In this document: one piece after another, positions 9,789-20,029 of the stretch
Layout: the number at the start of each line of letters is the position of its first letter
How positions within the stretch are numbered: the stretch's first letter is position 1
From: Eukaryota sp. TZLM1-RC
Lineage: Eukaryota; Metamonada: BaSk clade
Assembly: GCA_040285825.1 (NCBI GenBank)
Contig: JAUPSS010000003.1
Coordinates: 124,001 to 188,000 of the forward strand
DNA length: 64,000 nt
Direction of reading: 5' to 3'
The notes under the pieces: model-generated
What the model saw: only the letters and a program-made list of their open reading frames with translations
Databases searched by the model: none
Told to the model about the DNA's origin: nothing
Made by a program: the position numbers and the translations under genes

Positions 9789-10393
9789 ATACTTATCATT
9801 TCCTTGTCTCTCTACTTCACACTCTTCACCCTCTTTCTACTCATCTTTCCTCCATAGAAAATGTTCCTCCTGTTTTAACTTGCATTACCATCAGTTATCA
9901 ATATACACCCTTACAACTCTGATATCGTTTGTTCACTCTTTACGAATCATCTCACTCCAATCCTAATCTACTCCAGTCTAACCTACTCCTAATATACATG
10001 AACTGCTAAAGTCTAATGAGCAGAAGATTTCTGAACTTAATGAACTCCGATTGAAACTGCATTGAAGACACTTGTAATGTTAGTCAACATGGCTTCCTTG
10101 CAGAGATTGATTTTGACTAATTTCGTATTAATGTAGTGTGATACGATAGTAAGTCTGAAAATGTCCACGCTGCTATGAGTGAAACCTATCCCCTTGAATT
10201 CAGGTTCGGACTCTTGAAAAAGAAGATTTTCTGGTTAATAACCTATTTCTTAACCTTCACTGTTTTGAATGTGCGTGGTTGATATTAATTTGTGTAAATA
10301 TTACAGATGGAGATAAGAACTTAATGGTTTCAACCATCGCCCAATTTCCTCAACTCTTCAAGAACAAGAACAAAAAACAACATTGTCAAAGCA
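9789..10393. other. left flank of the pogo-type transposase
   Basis: No gene. AGTCTAA-type words (AGTCTAACC at about 9975, AGTCTAATG at about 10011) resemble the palindromic words on the right side of the transposase gene, so the element may extend to about 9960. No clean terminal inverted repeat could be fixed by eye. Confidence 0.35.
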
Positions 10394-11804
10394 ATGGACT
10401 GGTGGTCCAAACGAGACAAGATTGATTTTGAAGATCTGGATACAACGACTATTTCTCGAGTACAAAACGGTATTAGAAAAACAATGACTGTCAAAGCTCT
10501 TCCTGAAAGAGGAAGGAGAAGAGCTGTTTGGGTCACGTGGTTATATGGTGAATTATTTGATGAGTTCTCAAAGTTGAGTAATGCAGGTGTTGGATTTAAC
10601 AGTAAACTACTGGAACAATTTAGCCAAAGAAGTTTTAGAAGACAGTCATCATCCTTTATTCAAGAACGGTTACAAAGAACGAGAAGATTCCAATCCAATC
10701 AAACAAAAAATTAACCTCTTTTGGATTCAGAGTTTTATGGTATATAACAATATTGTTTCCAGAACTCAGAGCGGAAAACTCGATGTCTCTCCTGAAAGAA
10801 GACAGTTCATCAAACAAACGGTTGCCTATCATTTGGGCAAGGTGCAACGGTCCTTTGATGATGTCAGCCTTGATAAAAATTGTGTGGAAAATTTCGATGA
10901 AACCCATTTCGTGGTAAACGAATCCAACGGTAAAACTCTTGGATTTATTGGTGAAGACAAAATTTCATTGGCCGATGTTGTACAAGGATTCACTATGGTG
11001 GTGAAGCTATCAGGTGGGGTATCAGCCAAGGCATCTGTATTTTTCTTAATATTTAAGAATGCTGGACCCAATTACCCAATGCATGGTGTCCCTGACAATC
11101 TTCCCGATGTTTTTTACCGTACAGCAAAAAAAGGATTTATGACTCAAACAGTTTTTGCTGAATATTTAAGAGAGAAGAGAGTGAATGTGTCTAGAAATGG
11201 GAAGGTGTTTTTTTGTGACAATGCTCCTAGTCACAAGCTAACTGATGAGGTGCTGGAGGCTCTAAACGAACTGAAGTCTCAAGTCATCTTTTTGCCAGAG
11301 AACTCCACTCATCTTTGTCAGCCTTTTGATTCCTTCATAATTCAAAAGATTAAACAATACTGGACGAAAAAATGGCAAAAAAAGAAGCTTGAGATGATTA
11401 AGAATGGCGAATGGAGACGAATTTCCGGAAAGCTGAATAATCCCGGTAAATGTTTCTTTCTAGATTTAGCCGCTCGGTCAATAACTTGGATCAACAAACA
11501 GAAAGATGAAGATGGAGTAAGCTTAGTGAGGAAGGCAATGATTAGGTGTGGACTCTCTTTGAACTTTAATGGTTCTTGGGAAAAACGTCAACTTTTCCCA
11601 CATCTACAAAAGATTTTTGACCAACATAGAATCTATTTCAACAATAAAATGCCGGAAAATGTTTGGAAAAAATCCAAGAATTCTTCAGCTGTACGTCATC
11701 AGGAAAAATTTGATATGTCCAATGAATCCTTCATTGTAGGAGATGATGAAGATGCTTCGGTCGGAGCTGTAGAGGTGGTTAAAGTTGATGACGTTGACAT
11801 GTAG
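10394..11804 (+). mobile_element. pogo/Tigger-type (CENP-B-like) DDE transposase with a 22-nt intron
   Basis: Joining 10394-10601 to 10624-11804 gives one frame of 462 residues. An N-terminal helix-turn-helix-like region (ISRVQNGIRKTM) is followed by a DDE_1 catalytic core: NFDETHF (first Asp), FFCDNAPSHKL (second Asp) and FLPENSTHLCQPFD, the signature of the pogo branch of the Tc1/mariner superfamily. The C-terminus is acidic (DDEDASVG). The two frames are bridged exactly by a 22-nt GT-AG segment, so the gene is probably intact and could encode an active enzyme. AATAAA lies about 14 nt behind the stop. Terminal repeats are unclear. It could also be a domesticated gene; I see no evidence either way. 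Confidence 0.8.
10602..10623 (+). other. 22-nt spliceosomal intron
   Basis: GTAAACTACT...TTTAG. Removing exactly these 22 nt restores the transposase frame between GVGFN and KEVLED; the length (3n+1) is what the two frames demand. Confidence 0.65.
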
Positions 11805-11822
11805 TTTCGATTGGTAGAATAA

Positions 11823-11979
11823 AATTTAAGTTAGATTAATTTTCCCGAAAAAGCAAATAGTCTAAGTTAGACTAGTTTTTGCATACTGAAATTAGTCTAA
11901 CACACAATTTAATTTAAGTTAAATTAAATCATGTATCAACTCCCTAAAAATGAATACACAAATTAATCTAAGTTAGACT
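11823..11979. repeat. four palindromic 15-mers behind the transposase
   Basis: Copies or near-copies of AGTCTAAGTTAGACT occur at 11823-11837, 11859-11873, 11911-11925 and 11965-11979. Each is a palindrome with seven-base arms around a central G; variants keep the symmetry (AATTTAAGTTAAATT). They start 19 bp after the transposase stop. They may be subterminal transposase-binding sites of the element. Confidence 0.6.
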
Positions 11980-12239
11980 ATATTCCATGACCAGTGTAGT
12001 GAATAATATTTGAATAGTGATATATATAATAATATATAATATTAGTGACGGTAATATTATAGGTGATTTTAATTGTAACCAAAAGTGCTAATGCTCACCA
12101 AATAACTAATAGTTCCGAGATAAAATATTATCGATTCATGTTCTGTTATAGTGTTCGTTTAAGTGTTGGTAAAATCAATAGTGTCGGTGAAAGAAGCGGT
12201 GTGGTGAAAGAGGATTTTATAATTATGTTTTAATTTATA

Positions 12240-12501
12240 ATACATTCTTTTGCCCCCATACTCCCCAGAATGTAATCCTATACAGAGTTTTTTCTCTATC
12301 TTAAGAAGACTAGTTCGAAACAAAGCTAAGCTTTATCCTGACGTACCTGCTATCCAAAATATTTTTTCTTGTCTTGAGAGCTTACATAACTATAACTGTA
12401 CCTCGCTCTTTAATCACTCTGGTTTCGTTGAGCGACGAAACAACAAGTCTCCTTATTTGCACAGTGAAAGATTGAAAAAATTTGTGTCAACTGATCAATG
12501 A
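12240..12501 (+). pseudogene. Tc1/mariner-type transposase, C-terminal remnant
   Basis: The frame begins with LPPYSPECNPIQSFFSILR, the region around the third catalytic residue of IS630/Tc1-mariner DDE_3 transposases (usual form PPYSPDLNPIE). Glutamine stands where the family has its acidic residue, so catalysis would be lost. About 80 codons remain; the catalytic N-terminal part is absent upstream. Confidence 0.7.
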
Positions 12502-12582
12502 TTTTTTCAATATATAATTAAAAAATTTTCATCGTTTATTAATTTTCTAAAACTAAAGCTGTGCATGAGGATCATTGACATT

Positions 12583-13573
12583 TTAACAGCTGTTGAACAT
12601 AAGCTCTGCATCTGCATTAACCTGTTTGGGAATCGGAGCTGAGTTCAACATCGATCGAACAAAATTACAAATTTCAGCATAATATTTTGTTGTCAAAGCC
12701 TCTCTAAAGGAGTTGACCTCTTCTTCGAGTTGTGTTTTTTTGATAAATTGTACGATCTGGTCATCGAACATTGAGACTTCTTCAATATTGTATTTGAAAC
12801 TCCTCAACATTTTGAATCTGAGCACACTTTCAGGAACAATAGAGAGATCAGCGATCGTGTTGCTTTCATAAAGCATTTTGAACTCAACCCAACCTTGAGT
12901 CGACAGGCTCAGTGTACTGCACATGCTCTGAAGACTTTCGATACTAATTACTCACAAATTTTGTTGTCGTTGAGCTTCCAGTTGCTGATTGTATAGCGTC
13001 CTAGTAATGTCTGGACAAACCTTTATGATTGTGTTTTTCCAGCTCTTGACCAAGCTCGAAGAGCTGAATCTGAAATTGGTTTCCAATTTTTGCTTGTTAG
13101 TTGTGCTTTGGATGTTGCAAATAGCGTATTCTGGTTCCAAAAAGGTGTTGTTTAGTTTTGGCTGTAGATTCAAGCTGTTCTGCAATAAACTCAATAAGAT
13201 CTAAAGCAGTAATGTGTGGTAAGTAGATTGACTTCTTTGAAGAATCTTCACTGACTACAGCTTCGTCGTCTCGAAAGTAAAAAGTCAAGAGTTCATCTTG
13301 AAAGAATTTGGCTGTACCTTTGTACGGAGCATAACAAAGGTTGAAACTAGCAACGGTAAATCCTTCTTGATCAATTCAGGAAAAGTTTAGTGAATTGGGG
13401 AATAGCTGGACGGAATTGTCCTCTTCATCAGAAGTAACATCAGAATCCATGTCATCAAAAGAGAGACATCTGCGTTTTGTGAGAGGTACAGTGTCTTCAA
13501 GATTTGTTGACAAGCCGTTGGTATATGACAGAGGAGTCTCTTGTCCAAAGTAGTCGTCGAAGTGATTAGACAT
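12583..13573 (-). CDS. unknown protein gene, interrupted
   Basis: Starting at the ATG at 13573 (MSNHFDDYFG), one coherent protein can be followed over almost 1 kb. It has an acidic N-terminus (DDMDSDVTSDEEDN), then GFTVASFNLCYAPYKGTAKF, an EFIAEQLESTAK helix, LETNFRFSSSSLVKSW, and a C-terminal domain with EEEVNSFREALTTKYYAEI. Three breaks occur: an in-frame TGA near 13378, a frameshift in a run of five T near 13140, and a stop at about 12954 that a 21-nt intron (12955-12935, GTGAGT...AAAG) would remove. I do not recognise the family. It is either a recently decayed gene or a real gene with short introns and assembly errors. It shares its 5' side with the plus-strand gene starting near 13.7 kb. 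Confidence 0.45.
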
Positions 13574-13700
13574 TGGAAATGTTTTTTGATTTGAAAAAAG
13601 GTTATGAAACACTAGGGGGATTTGTGGGGGAATTCACCTTAAGTGAATTTCACAAGTGCACAAAACGAAAACCATTTGAATTCTTATTATTTGATTCCAT

Positions 13701-14145
13701 CATGCATAGCACTGCTTATCCTTACCCAGTTGCTGAGAATCGTGTTTTGTCCAACTGTTCTTCAGCTGCTTGCTCATCAGAACTCCCTAGTCATATTTCT
13801 CACAGTAAGCTCTCCTGCACATGCTGTACTTCACAACATACGTGTAGATGTGATGCTGAAGAATCACACCGTTGTGGTATATCTTTAAATTCGATCAAGC
13901 GTCCTTCTTTGGGAGTGTCAGTAAAGCCTTTAAACGAGCTACATCAGCTCGATCGTCGTATAGCAAGAGCCACCAGTGTCGCTTCACGTCCCCCATCATT
14001 TGCAGATATTCTTCCTCCTCCTGCATTCGCTTCTTATGATCTATTGAATGATGCCGTTCCCTGCACCTCTACGGCGGTCGCTGGCATTCCTAGTGCCAAT
14101 GTTTTAGATCTTCCTCTGTCTAGTGCTATGAAGGAGTTTTTGTAG
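13701..14145 (+). CDS. cysteine-rich protein of unknown function
   Basis: From the ATG at 13701 the frame encodes about 148 residues; the same frame is open upstream to 13573, but that part overlaps the divergent gene's start. A cysteine- and histidine-rich patch (CTCCTSQHTCRCDAEESHRC) near residue 45-60 suggests metal binding or disulfides. It is followed by a low-complexity Ser/Pro/Ala tail ending SSAMKEFL. There is no transmembrane span. AATAAA begins 3 nt after the TAG stop, the pattern seen at well-supported host genes. Family not recognised. Confidence 0.5.
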
Positions 14146-14666
14146 GCAATAAATCAGTGTAAAGAATTCTTTTTTGTTAATTCTTAGAACAATCGCAATT
14201 TATTTATTAATTTATCACCTAAAACAAGAAAGGAATTGAATGTGAACCATTATGAGTGATGGATGAATACATGGATGGGTTGGTTGGGAATTGACAGGTA
14301 ACCTTTCTTCAGTTTAAAAAAAGAATGATTCCTAGAATCAGTTTTGTTGAGTTTCAATAAAATATACAACGCCAAGCTGAAACTTTGAAAAGGCTTTGTT
14401 CACAACGTGAACTTCACATTTATTGATTAACCATTCTATATGATGATTCAAAACAAAAATATCCGCCCAAATATTGACCGATTGTTTTGACCTGGTTGTA
14501 CTTTCCAATCGAACAATCGCATTTAAGTCAACACAGCCACACTGCGGACTACATCAAAGACCTTGGAATGGTTGAAAGAGACAAAGGTATTTGAAAACAA
14601 ACTACATTTTAACACTTTTTTCCTTACGTATGTCAAGCTTCTCTATGTTCACAGCAGTTAATCATC
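14146..14666. other. intergenic upstream of the acyl-CoA synthetase (ADP-forming) gene
   Basis: No open frame of note. It probably contains the promoter of the downstream gene; no specific site can be assigned. Confidence 0.5.
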
Positions 14667-17370
14667 ATGGATATCACTCAATCATTTCTTCTCAGTCCTC
14701 TTCATTATATCTTTAATCCACGATCTGTTGCAGTCATCGGAGCCACTGAAAGGGTAGGCGTTGCAAAGAGCATGTTACGTTGATTCATCACTTATCGAAG
14801 CTCTTCTTTTCAACCTTATCAGATCGCCTTTTGGTGGAGTAGTTTATCCTGTCAATCCCAAAAGAGGTGCTGTTCACGGTATCAAGGCTTATCCTTCAAT
14901 CTCCGCGATCCCTGAACCTGTCGATTTAGCTATTATTGTCACTCCAGCAAAAACTGTGCCAGCAATCGTTAAGGAGTGTTCCGAGGCCGGTGCTAAGTCC
15001 GCTATTATTCTGTCTGCAGGTTTTGCTGAAATGGGAGAACCTGGTCTTGAGCTAGAACGTCAAATCGTTGATAACAAGGGAAATATGCGCATCATTGGAC
15101 CCAACTGTCTCGGTATCATTAATCCTATTCTTGGTTTAAACGCCACTTTTGCTGCATCCAACGCCAAGAAAGGACGAGTTGCTTTCTTGTCTCAATCTGG
15201 GGCTCTTTGCACATCGATTTTGGACTACTCCTTGAGGGAAAATATCGGGTTTTCTGCTTTTGTCTCAACTGGTTCTATGCTTGATGTTGACTATGGAGAT
15301 CTGATTGATCATTTTGGATCTGATCCCAACACAGACGCCATTGTTTTTTATGCAGAATCAATCGGTAACCCAAAGAAGTTTTATTCCGCTGCTCGACAAG
15401 TTGCACTCACCAAACCCATTATTGTCATTAAGGCTGGTCGTACTGCTGAAGGTTCTGCTGCTGCTGCCTCCCATACAGGATCTCTCACCGGATCTGATGA
15501 TATTCTTACCGCAATGTTTGAGCGTTGTGGAGTCTTGCGTGTTGATAAAATTGCTGAACTTTTCTATATGGCCGAAGTCCTCTCCAAGCAACCTCGTCCT
15601 AAAGGCAATCGTCTCACTATCGTCACAAATGCTGGTGGTCCAGGAGTACTCTCTACTGATTCCTTAATTTCTGGGGACGGTCAATTAACTGAATTATCAA
15701 CCGAAACAATCAATGAACTCAACTCATTCCTTCCTAACGCATGGTCTCATGGTAATCCAGTCGATGTTCTCGGTGATTCTGATGAAAGCAGATATCAAAA
15801 AACACTTGCTGTTGTTGCCAATGACCATAATTCTGATGGTATTTTGGTAATTTTGACTCCACAAGATATGACTAATCCCACAGCCACTGCTGATGCTCTT
15901 GTTCCTTATGCCAAAATTGGTAAACCAGTTTTGGCTTCATGGATGGGTGGTCAATCTGTAGCCGAAGGTGCCCGTATCTTATCTCAAGCTGGAATTCCTA
16001 ACTTTCCATTCCCTGATCAAGCTACTGATGTATTCAATTACATGTACCGCTATCAACGCAACTTGTGGAACCTTTATGAAGAAACTGAAGCCTCTTCTAC
16101 ACCTGTTCAATATGACAGAAAGCTCGCAACTGCCATGATCCAGGAAGCTTATGCCAACAAGCGTCAAAACATGTCTGAGTATGAATCAAAACAACTCTTG
16201 GCTGCTTATGGTATTCCAGTATGTAAGACAGTTGTTGCCACTTCCGCAGAAGATGCCGGCAAGGCAGCTGAGGAAATGGGGTTCCCAGTTGTTGTCAAGC
16301 TTCATTCTGAAATTGTTCTCCACAAGTCCAATGTTGGTGGTGTAGTTCTCAATCTTAAGTCCACTGAAGCTGTGAAGGAGGCCTTTAACCGTATTAAAGC
16401 TAATGTAGAGAAACTGTATGGTAATGAAGGACAACATTTCCTAGGTGTCACTGTCCAACAAATGATTTCCCTTAAAGGGTATGAAGTCATTATCGGTTCC
16501 AATATTGATCCACTTGTTGGTCCCATCATTGTCTTTGGATCTGGTGGTACCCTTGTTGAAATCTATCGTGACACTGCGATGACTTTACCTCCTGTTACCC
16601 CCAACCTTGCACGTCAATTAATGCAAAAGACTAAAATCTTTACCGCATTACAAGGTTATCGTGATGTTGGTGCTTGTGATATTCCCCTTTTGGAGCAGAT
16701 CATTGTTGGTTTTTCGCAAATGATTGTAGATCATCCTCAGATTATGGAATGTGATATCAACCCTTTAATTGTTTCTCCAGATGGCATTATCGCTGTTGAT
16801 GCCCGAATCATTCTTCAACCTGATGAGACCAAAACCGATGAGTTGCCTAAAGCTCTTGTAGCCAGCTATCCTGAAGAACTCATTCAAACTGTAGATGATG
16901 TGCTCATTAGACCTATTCGTCCCACTGATGAACCTCAGGTCAAGGCCTTTTCTGATTCCCAAGCCCACCGTCCAGAATTCTCCTCCTTCTTCAAAGATTA
17001 TGATCTAACTGGACAGATTGCTCACAACAAGCTTTCACGTATGTGTTTTATTGATTACGATCGTGAAGTGGCTTTAGTAGCTGAGACTGAAGGCAAAATC
17101 ATTGGCCTTGCCAGAGTCACCAATATTTATGGTACTTCTGAAGCTGAAATGAGTTTGGTCATTGATGCTGAATATAGAGGAAAGAAACTTGGATCTGCCC
17201 TTCTTGCTTTACTGAGAAAGTTCATGAAAGAACGTAACATGTGCCAAATGAATGCTCGTTGTAGCGTGGACAATCAAGCTGCATTACAATTCTTGAAGAA
17301 ACATGGATTCCATGTGGCTGTTCAAAAAGAAGATATTTATATCTGTAAACAAGATGTGTGCATTCTCTAA
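14667..17370 (+). CDS. acyl-CoA synthetase (ADP-forming) fused to a GNAT acetyltransferase domain
   Basis: Joining 14667-14778 and 14801-17370 gives 893 residues. The order is: CoA-binding Rossmann domain ([14 protein letters not shown], near residue 20), succinyl-CoA-ligase-like domains ([23 protein letters not shown], whose His is the expected phosphohistidine), an ATP-grasp domain ([24 protein letters not shown]) and a C-terminal GNAT domain (about residues 730-890, with [20 protein letters not shown] binding acetyl-CoA). ADP-forming enzymes make ATP from acetyl-CoA or run in reverse; bacterial Pat/PatZ proteins share the fusion but lack the His, so this protein should retain ligase chemistry. 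Acyl-CoA ligases of this type are patchy in eukaryotes and often of bacterial origin. The downstream frame alone starts without the conserved N-terminus, which supports the 22-nt intron. AATAAA directly follows the TAA stop. Confidence 0.85.
14779..14800 (+). other. 22-nt intron in the acyl-CoA synthetase gene
   Basis: GTTGATTCAT...CGAAG removes a TGA and brings the N-terminal VAVIGATER exon into frame with [12 protein letters not shown]. Other GT-AG pairs nearby have the wrong length or delete conserved residues. The join adds about two residues relative to my memory of homologues, so the exact border is slightly uncertain. Confidence 0.6.
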
Positions 17371-17421
17371 TAATAAATAGTTTTTCAATGCCCTTGGTCT
17401 GAACAATTTACAAAAATTTTA

Positions 17422-19404
17422 TTAAATCTTTTTCGTGAAACATGAACATGTACTGAAACAGTTAGCTCCACTACCTATATCCAAATTGTTTAACATAGAA
17501 ACAAGACTATCGACTTCAGATGTGTATTTTTGAAGTATAATATTACGCTTTTTCTTCATTGATGGTGTCATGAGGCCATTTTCAACGGTGAACGGGTCCA
17601 AGCAAACATGAATGTTGGAAACAAATTCAAAGCTTCGATGATTTCTTGCTTTTGCAATTTCCTTAAACCCATCAACAACTTTTTCAGCATACTTTTGAAT
17701 CTTTTCAGTGTTTCCAGCGTCTAATTGATCCTTGAGATCATCTAAAAGATTCAACGAAGGAGTAACGAGTGCAAGGAGCTTGGTGGTTTTGCCGGCAACA
17801 CAAACTACTTGATCTACCAGTTCCAAAGATTCAAGATCGGATTCAATAATTGAAAGATTGATATATTCGCCTTGAATAGACTTGACGATACCACTCTTCC
17901 TGTCAATAATAGACAATCTTCCTTTAGAATCAATTTCACCAATGTCCCCAGTCATATAGTAACCATCAGAAGTAAACACTTCCTTGGTCTTTTCAGGGAG
18001 CTTCCAATAACCCTTAAACACAGCAGGTCCTCGCATTAAGATTTCTCCTCTAGGAACATAATAATCCATTTCAGGAACATCAACAATTTTAACTTCCATT
18101 TTTCCAGTGTTATAACCAACAGTTCCGTATTCAAAAGGACTTGAACTAGTCATATCAGGGAGCAAGTCTACACAACCAGCGGCACTAGTCTCTGTACTTC
18201 CATATCCCTCAGCAAGAGGAGCACAGAGAACACAAGAAATAAAAGCAGCAACTTGTGGATCTAACTTTGCAGAACCACTGTACATTGCACGAATACGGCC
18301 CCCAAACTGTGCTTTAACCTTTGAAAAGACAAGTTTATCATAAAGTCTTGTACCAAATGCTCGATCATGACCATTTAAATGATCAAGTTTAACATTCATC
18401 GCCCTAGAAAACAGTAAGCTCTTCATGGTAGACTTTGAAACCTGGGAATTAACCTTGTCTACAATTTTGTTGAACACTCTGGGGACACCTACAAAAAACG
18501 TTGGTGCCAAACATTTAACATCATCCAAGAGTCTCAAAACTTCACCAGTATAGTAACCAATCCGTGCGCTAATGACAAACATGGTGGTTTCCAGGACAAA
18601 CTCAAACACATGGGCTAAAGGAAGAAAGGAAATCAAACAATCTTGGAAAGAAACCTCACCATAAGGGAGTCTTTCAATTAGACCAGCAGCAGAATGTATA
18701 ATATTAGAATGTGTAAGCATTGCCCCCTTTGGTTTCCCCGTGGTTCCAGAAGTGTAAATTAGGGCAACCAGGTCATCAGGTAGCACATGAGCAGCAGAAA
18801 CAAACGAGTCATTACTCTTTAATGAGGAAAAAGCAGCAGTTTTGACAGTATCATTGTTAAAAAGAGAAGGAAAATCCTGCTTTGCTTTAATAATGTCATC
18901 ATGGTCAACCATATTGTCATCAAAAAAGAAAATGTTAGAAACACAAGATGGCATATCCATATTGTGAATAGTAGATGCCCTGAAAGGTTCAACAAACAGT
19001 ACCTTACACCCAGCATCAGTTACGACATAGGATGTTTCACTAGAAGGAACTTCAGGGTATAGAGAAACAGATATGTAACCCATTCGAGCACAAGACAGAG
19101 AAACAAGCTGCCACGAAGCTCTACTACGACTCATTATACCAACTCTGTCTCCTTTGACTAACCCCAGCTTATGTAAAGATGATGAGATTTTCTCAACGAG
19201 GACTTTAACTTCGCCATAAGAAAGCCACTGGTATTCAGACCAAACAACTGCACTGTCTTGTGAGGAAGGTATACGACTACCTAAGCACTGTCTTTCAGGG
19301 TAACGGGCATAGGAAGTAACAAAGTTTCTCCAAAGAGTAAGACGCTCTTCAGGGACCACCTTGGTTTCAGTCCCAGGAATAATGTGGGGAGATGAGGCTG
19401 ACAT
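17422..19404 (-). CDS. long-chain acyl-CoA synthetase (AMP-forming)
   Basis: An intact intronless frame encodes 660 residues from the ATG at 19404. It has all ANL-superfamily signatures: the P-loop YTSGTTGKPKGAMLTHSN near residue 217, EGYGSTETSA near residue 405, YMTGDIGEID and the hinge region IDRKSGIVKSIQGEYI near residue 510. Spacing and ...LPLAHVFE... mark the long-chain (ACSL/FadD) branch, which activates fatty acids to acyl-CoA with ATP going to AMP and PPi. There is no obvious signal peptide; the C-terminus is short and Cys-rich (CFSTCSCFTKKI). The gene converges with the ADP-forming enzyme, 51 bp apart, and its TAA overlaps AATAAA. Confidence 0.93.
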   Translation of the reverse strand: MSASSPHIIPGTETKVVPEERLTLWRNFVTSYARYPERQCLGSRIPSSQDSAVVWSEYQWLSYGEVKVLVEKISSSLHKLGLVKGDRVGIMSRSRASWQLVSLSCARMGYISVSLYPEVPSSETSYVVTDAGCKVLFVEPFRASTIHNMDMPSCVSNIFFFDDNMVDHDDIIKAKQDFPSLFNNDTVKTAAFSSLKSNDSFVSAAHVLPDDLVALIYTSGTTGKPKGAMLTHSNIIHSAAGLIERLPYGEVSFQDCLISFLPLAHVFEFVLETTMFVISARIGYYTGEVLRLLDDVKCLAPTFFVGVPRVFNKIVDKVNSQVSKSTMKSLLFSRAMNVKLDHLNGHDRAFGTRLYDKLVFSKVKAQFGGRIRAMYSGSAKLDPQVAAFISCVLCAPLAEGYGSTETSAAGCVDLLPDMTSSSPFEYGTVGYNTGKMEVKIVDVPEMDYYVPRGEILMRGPAVFKGYWKLPEKTKEVFTSDGYYMTGDIGEIDSKGRLSIIDRKSGIVKSIQGEYINLSIIESDLESLELVDQVVCVAGKTTKLLALVTPSLNLLDDLKDQLDAGNTEKIQKYAEKVVDGFKEIAKARNHRSFEFVSNIHVCLDPFTVENGLMTPSMKKKRNIILQKYTSEVDSLVSMLNNLDIGSGANCFSTCSCFTKKI

Positions 19405-19699
19405 AAGTTGTTATTTGGGTGAGGATAATAAAGCAAAATTTTTTGAAAATAAAATAAAAATTGAAAATATTGTTTAGTTGCTGCTACGCGTAAACCAAGG
19501 GTGAAAAGATAATTATTCTCAAGTACACAAAACTACATGCTAATGGGTCATAATTGCAATTCGTTATTGACGTAACAATATATATTCAATGAAAGTGAGT
19601 TTTTTCCTATTTTTGAAGTCGTTTCTCTGTTTCTTTGTTTGAATTTTTATATTCTGCTCACTCATGGCTAGTTATGAAAATTGATTTCATTTCCTCGTG

Positions 19700-19990
19700 T
19701 TGAGGTGTAAATTGGGGTGATCCCATGGACACCTTCCTTTTTTGTCTTTCTCTTCATCCGTATTTTGTTCTTCTGAAGCCACTGTATCGAGAAATCGAAA
19801 TTGTGGCATATTTGGATGATGTTTCCTTAATAGTTCCTTCTCCTGTAGTTCAACAAGCAACAAAATGGTTTTGAATTTTAGGTTCTGGTATTGGTCTTGA
19901 ACTTAATCAAAAGAACTTGTTAGACAAAATGATCTTCCTGTAAAGTATGATGCTGCCAAATATTGGGTGTTAATCATACAGTCCCGAAAT
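19700..19990 (+). pseudogene. LINE reverse-transcriptase fragment
   Basis: A short degenerate piece reads GDPMDTFLFCLSLHP and then IVAYLDDVSLIV, corresponding to RT motif B (QGDP) and the catalytic motif C (Y-x-DD). It is interrupted by stops and lies about 300 bp upstream of the acyl-CoA synthetase start. The family is close to the full LINE copies further right. Confidence 0.6.
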
Positions 19991-20029
19991 TCTCTGTGAG
20001 TGACTTGATTGTTATTGAGTCACTAATAT

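Noticed and set aside
14761-14800. Start of the ADP-forming acyl-CoA synthetase in the downstream frame
   Set aside because: It would start at TTG and miss the conserved CoA-binding Rossmann motif found in the upstream exon.
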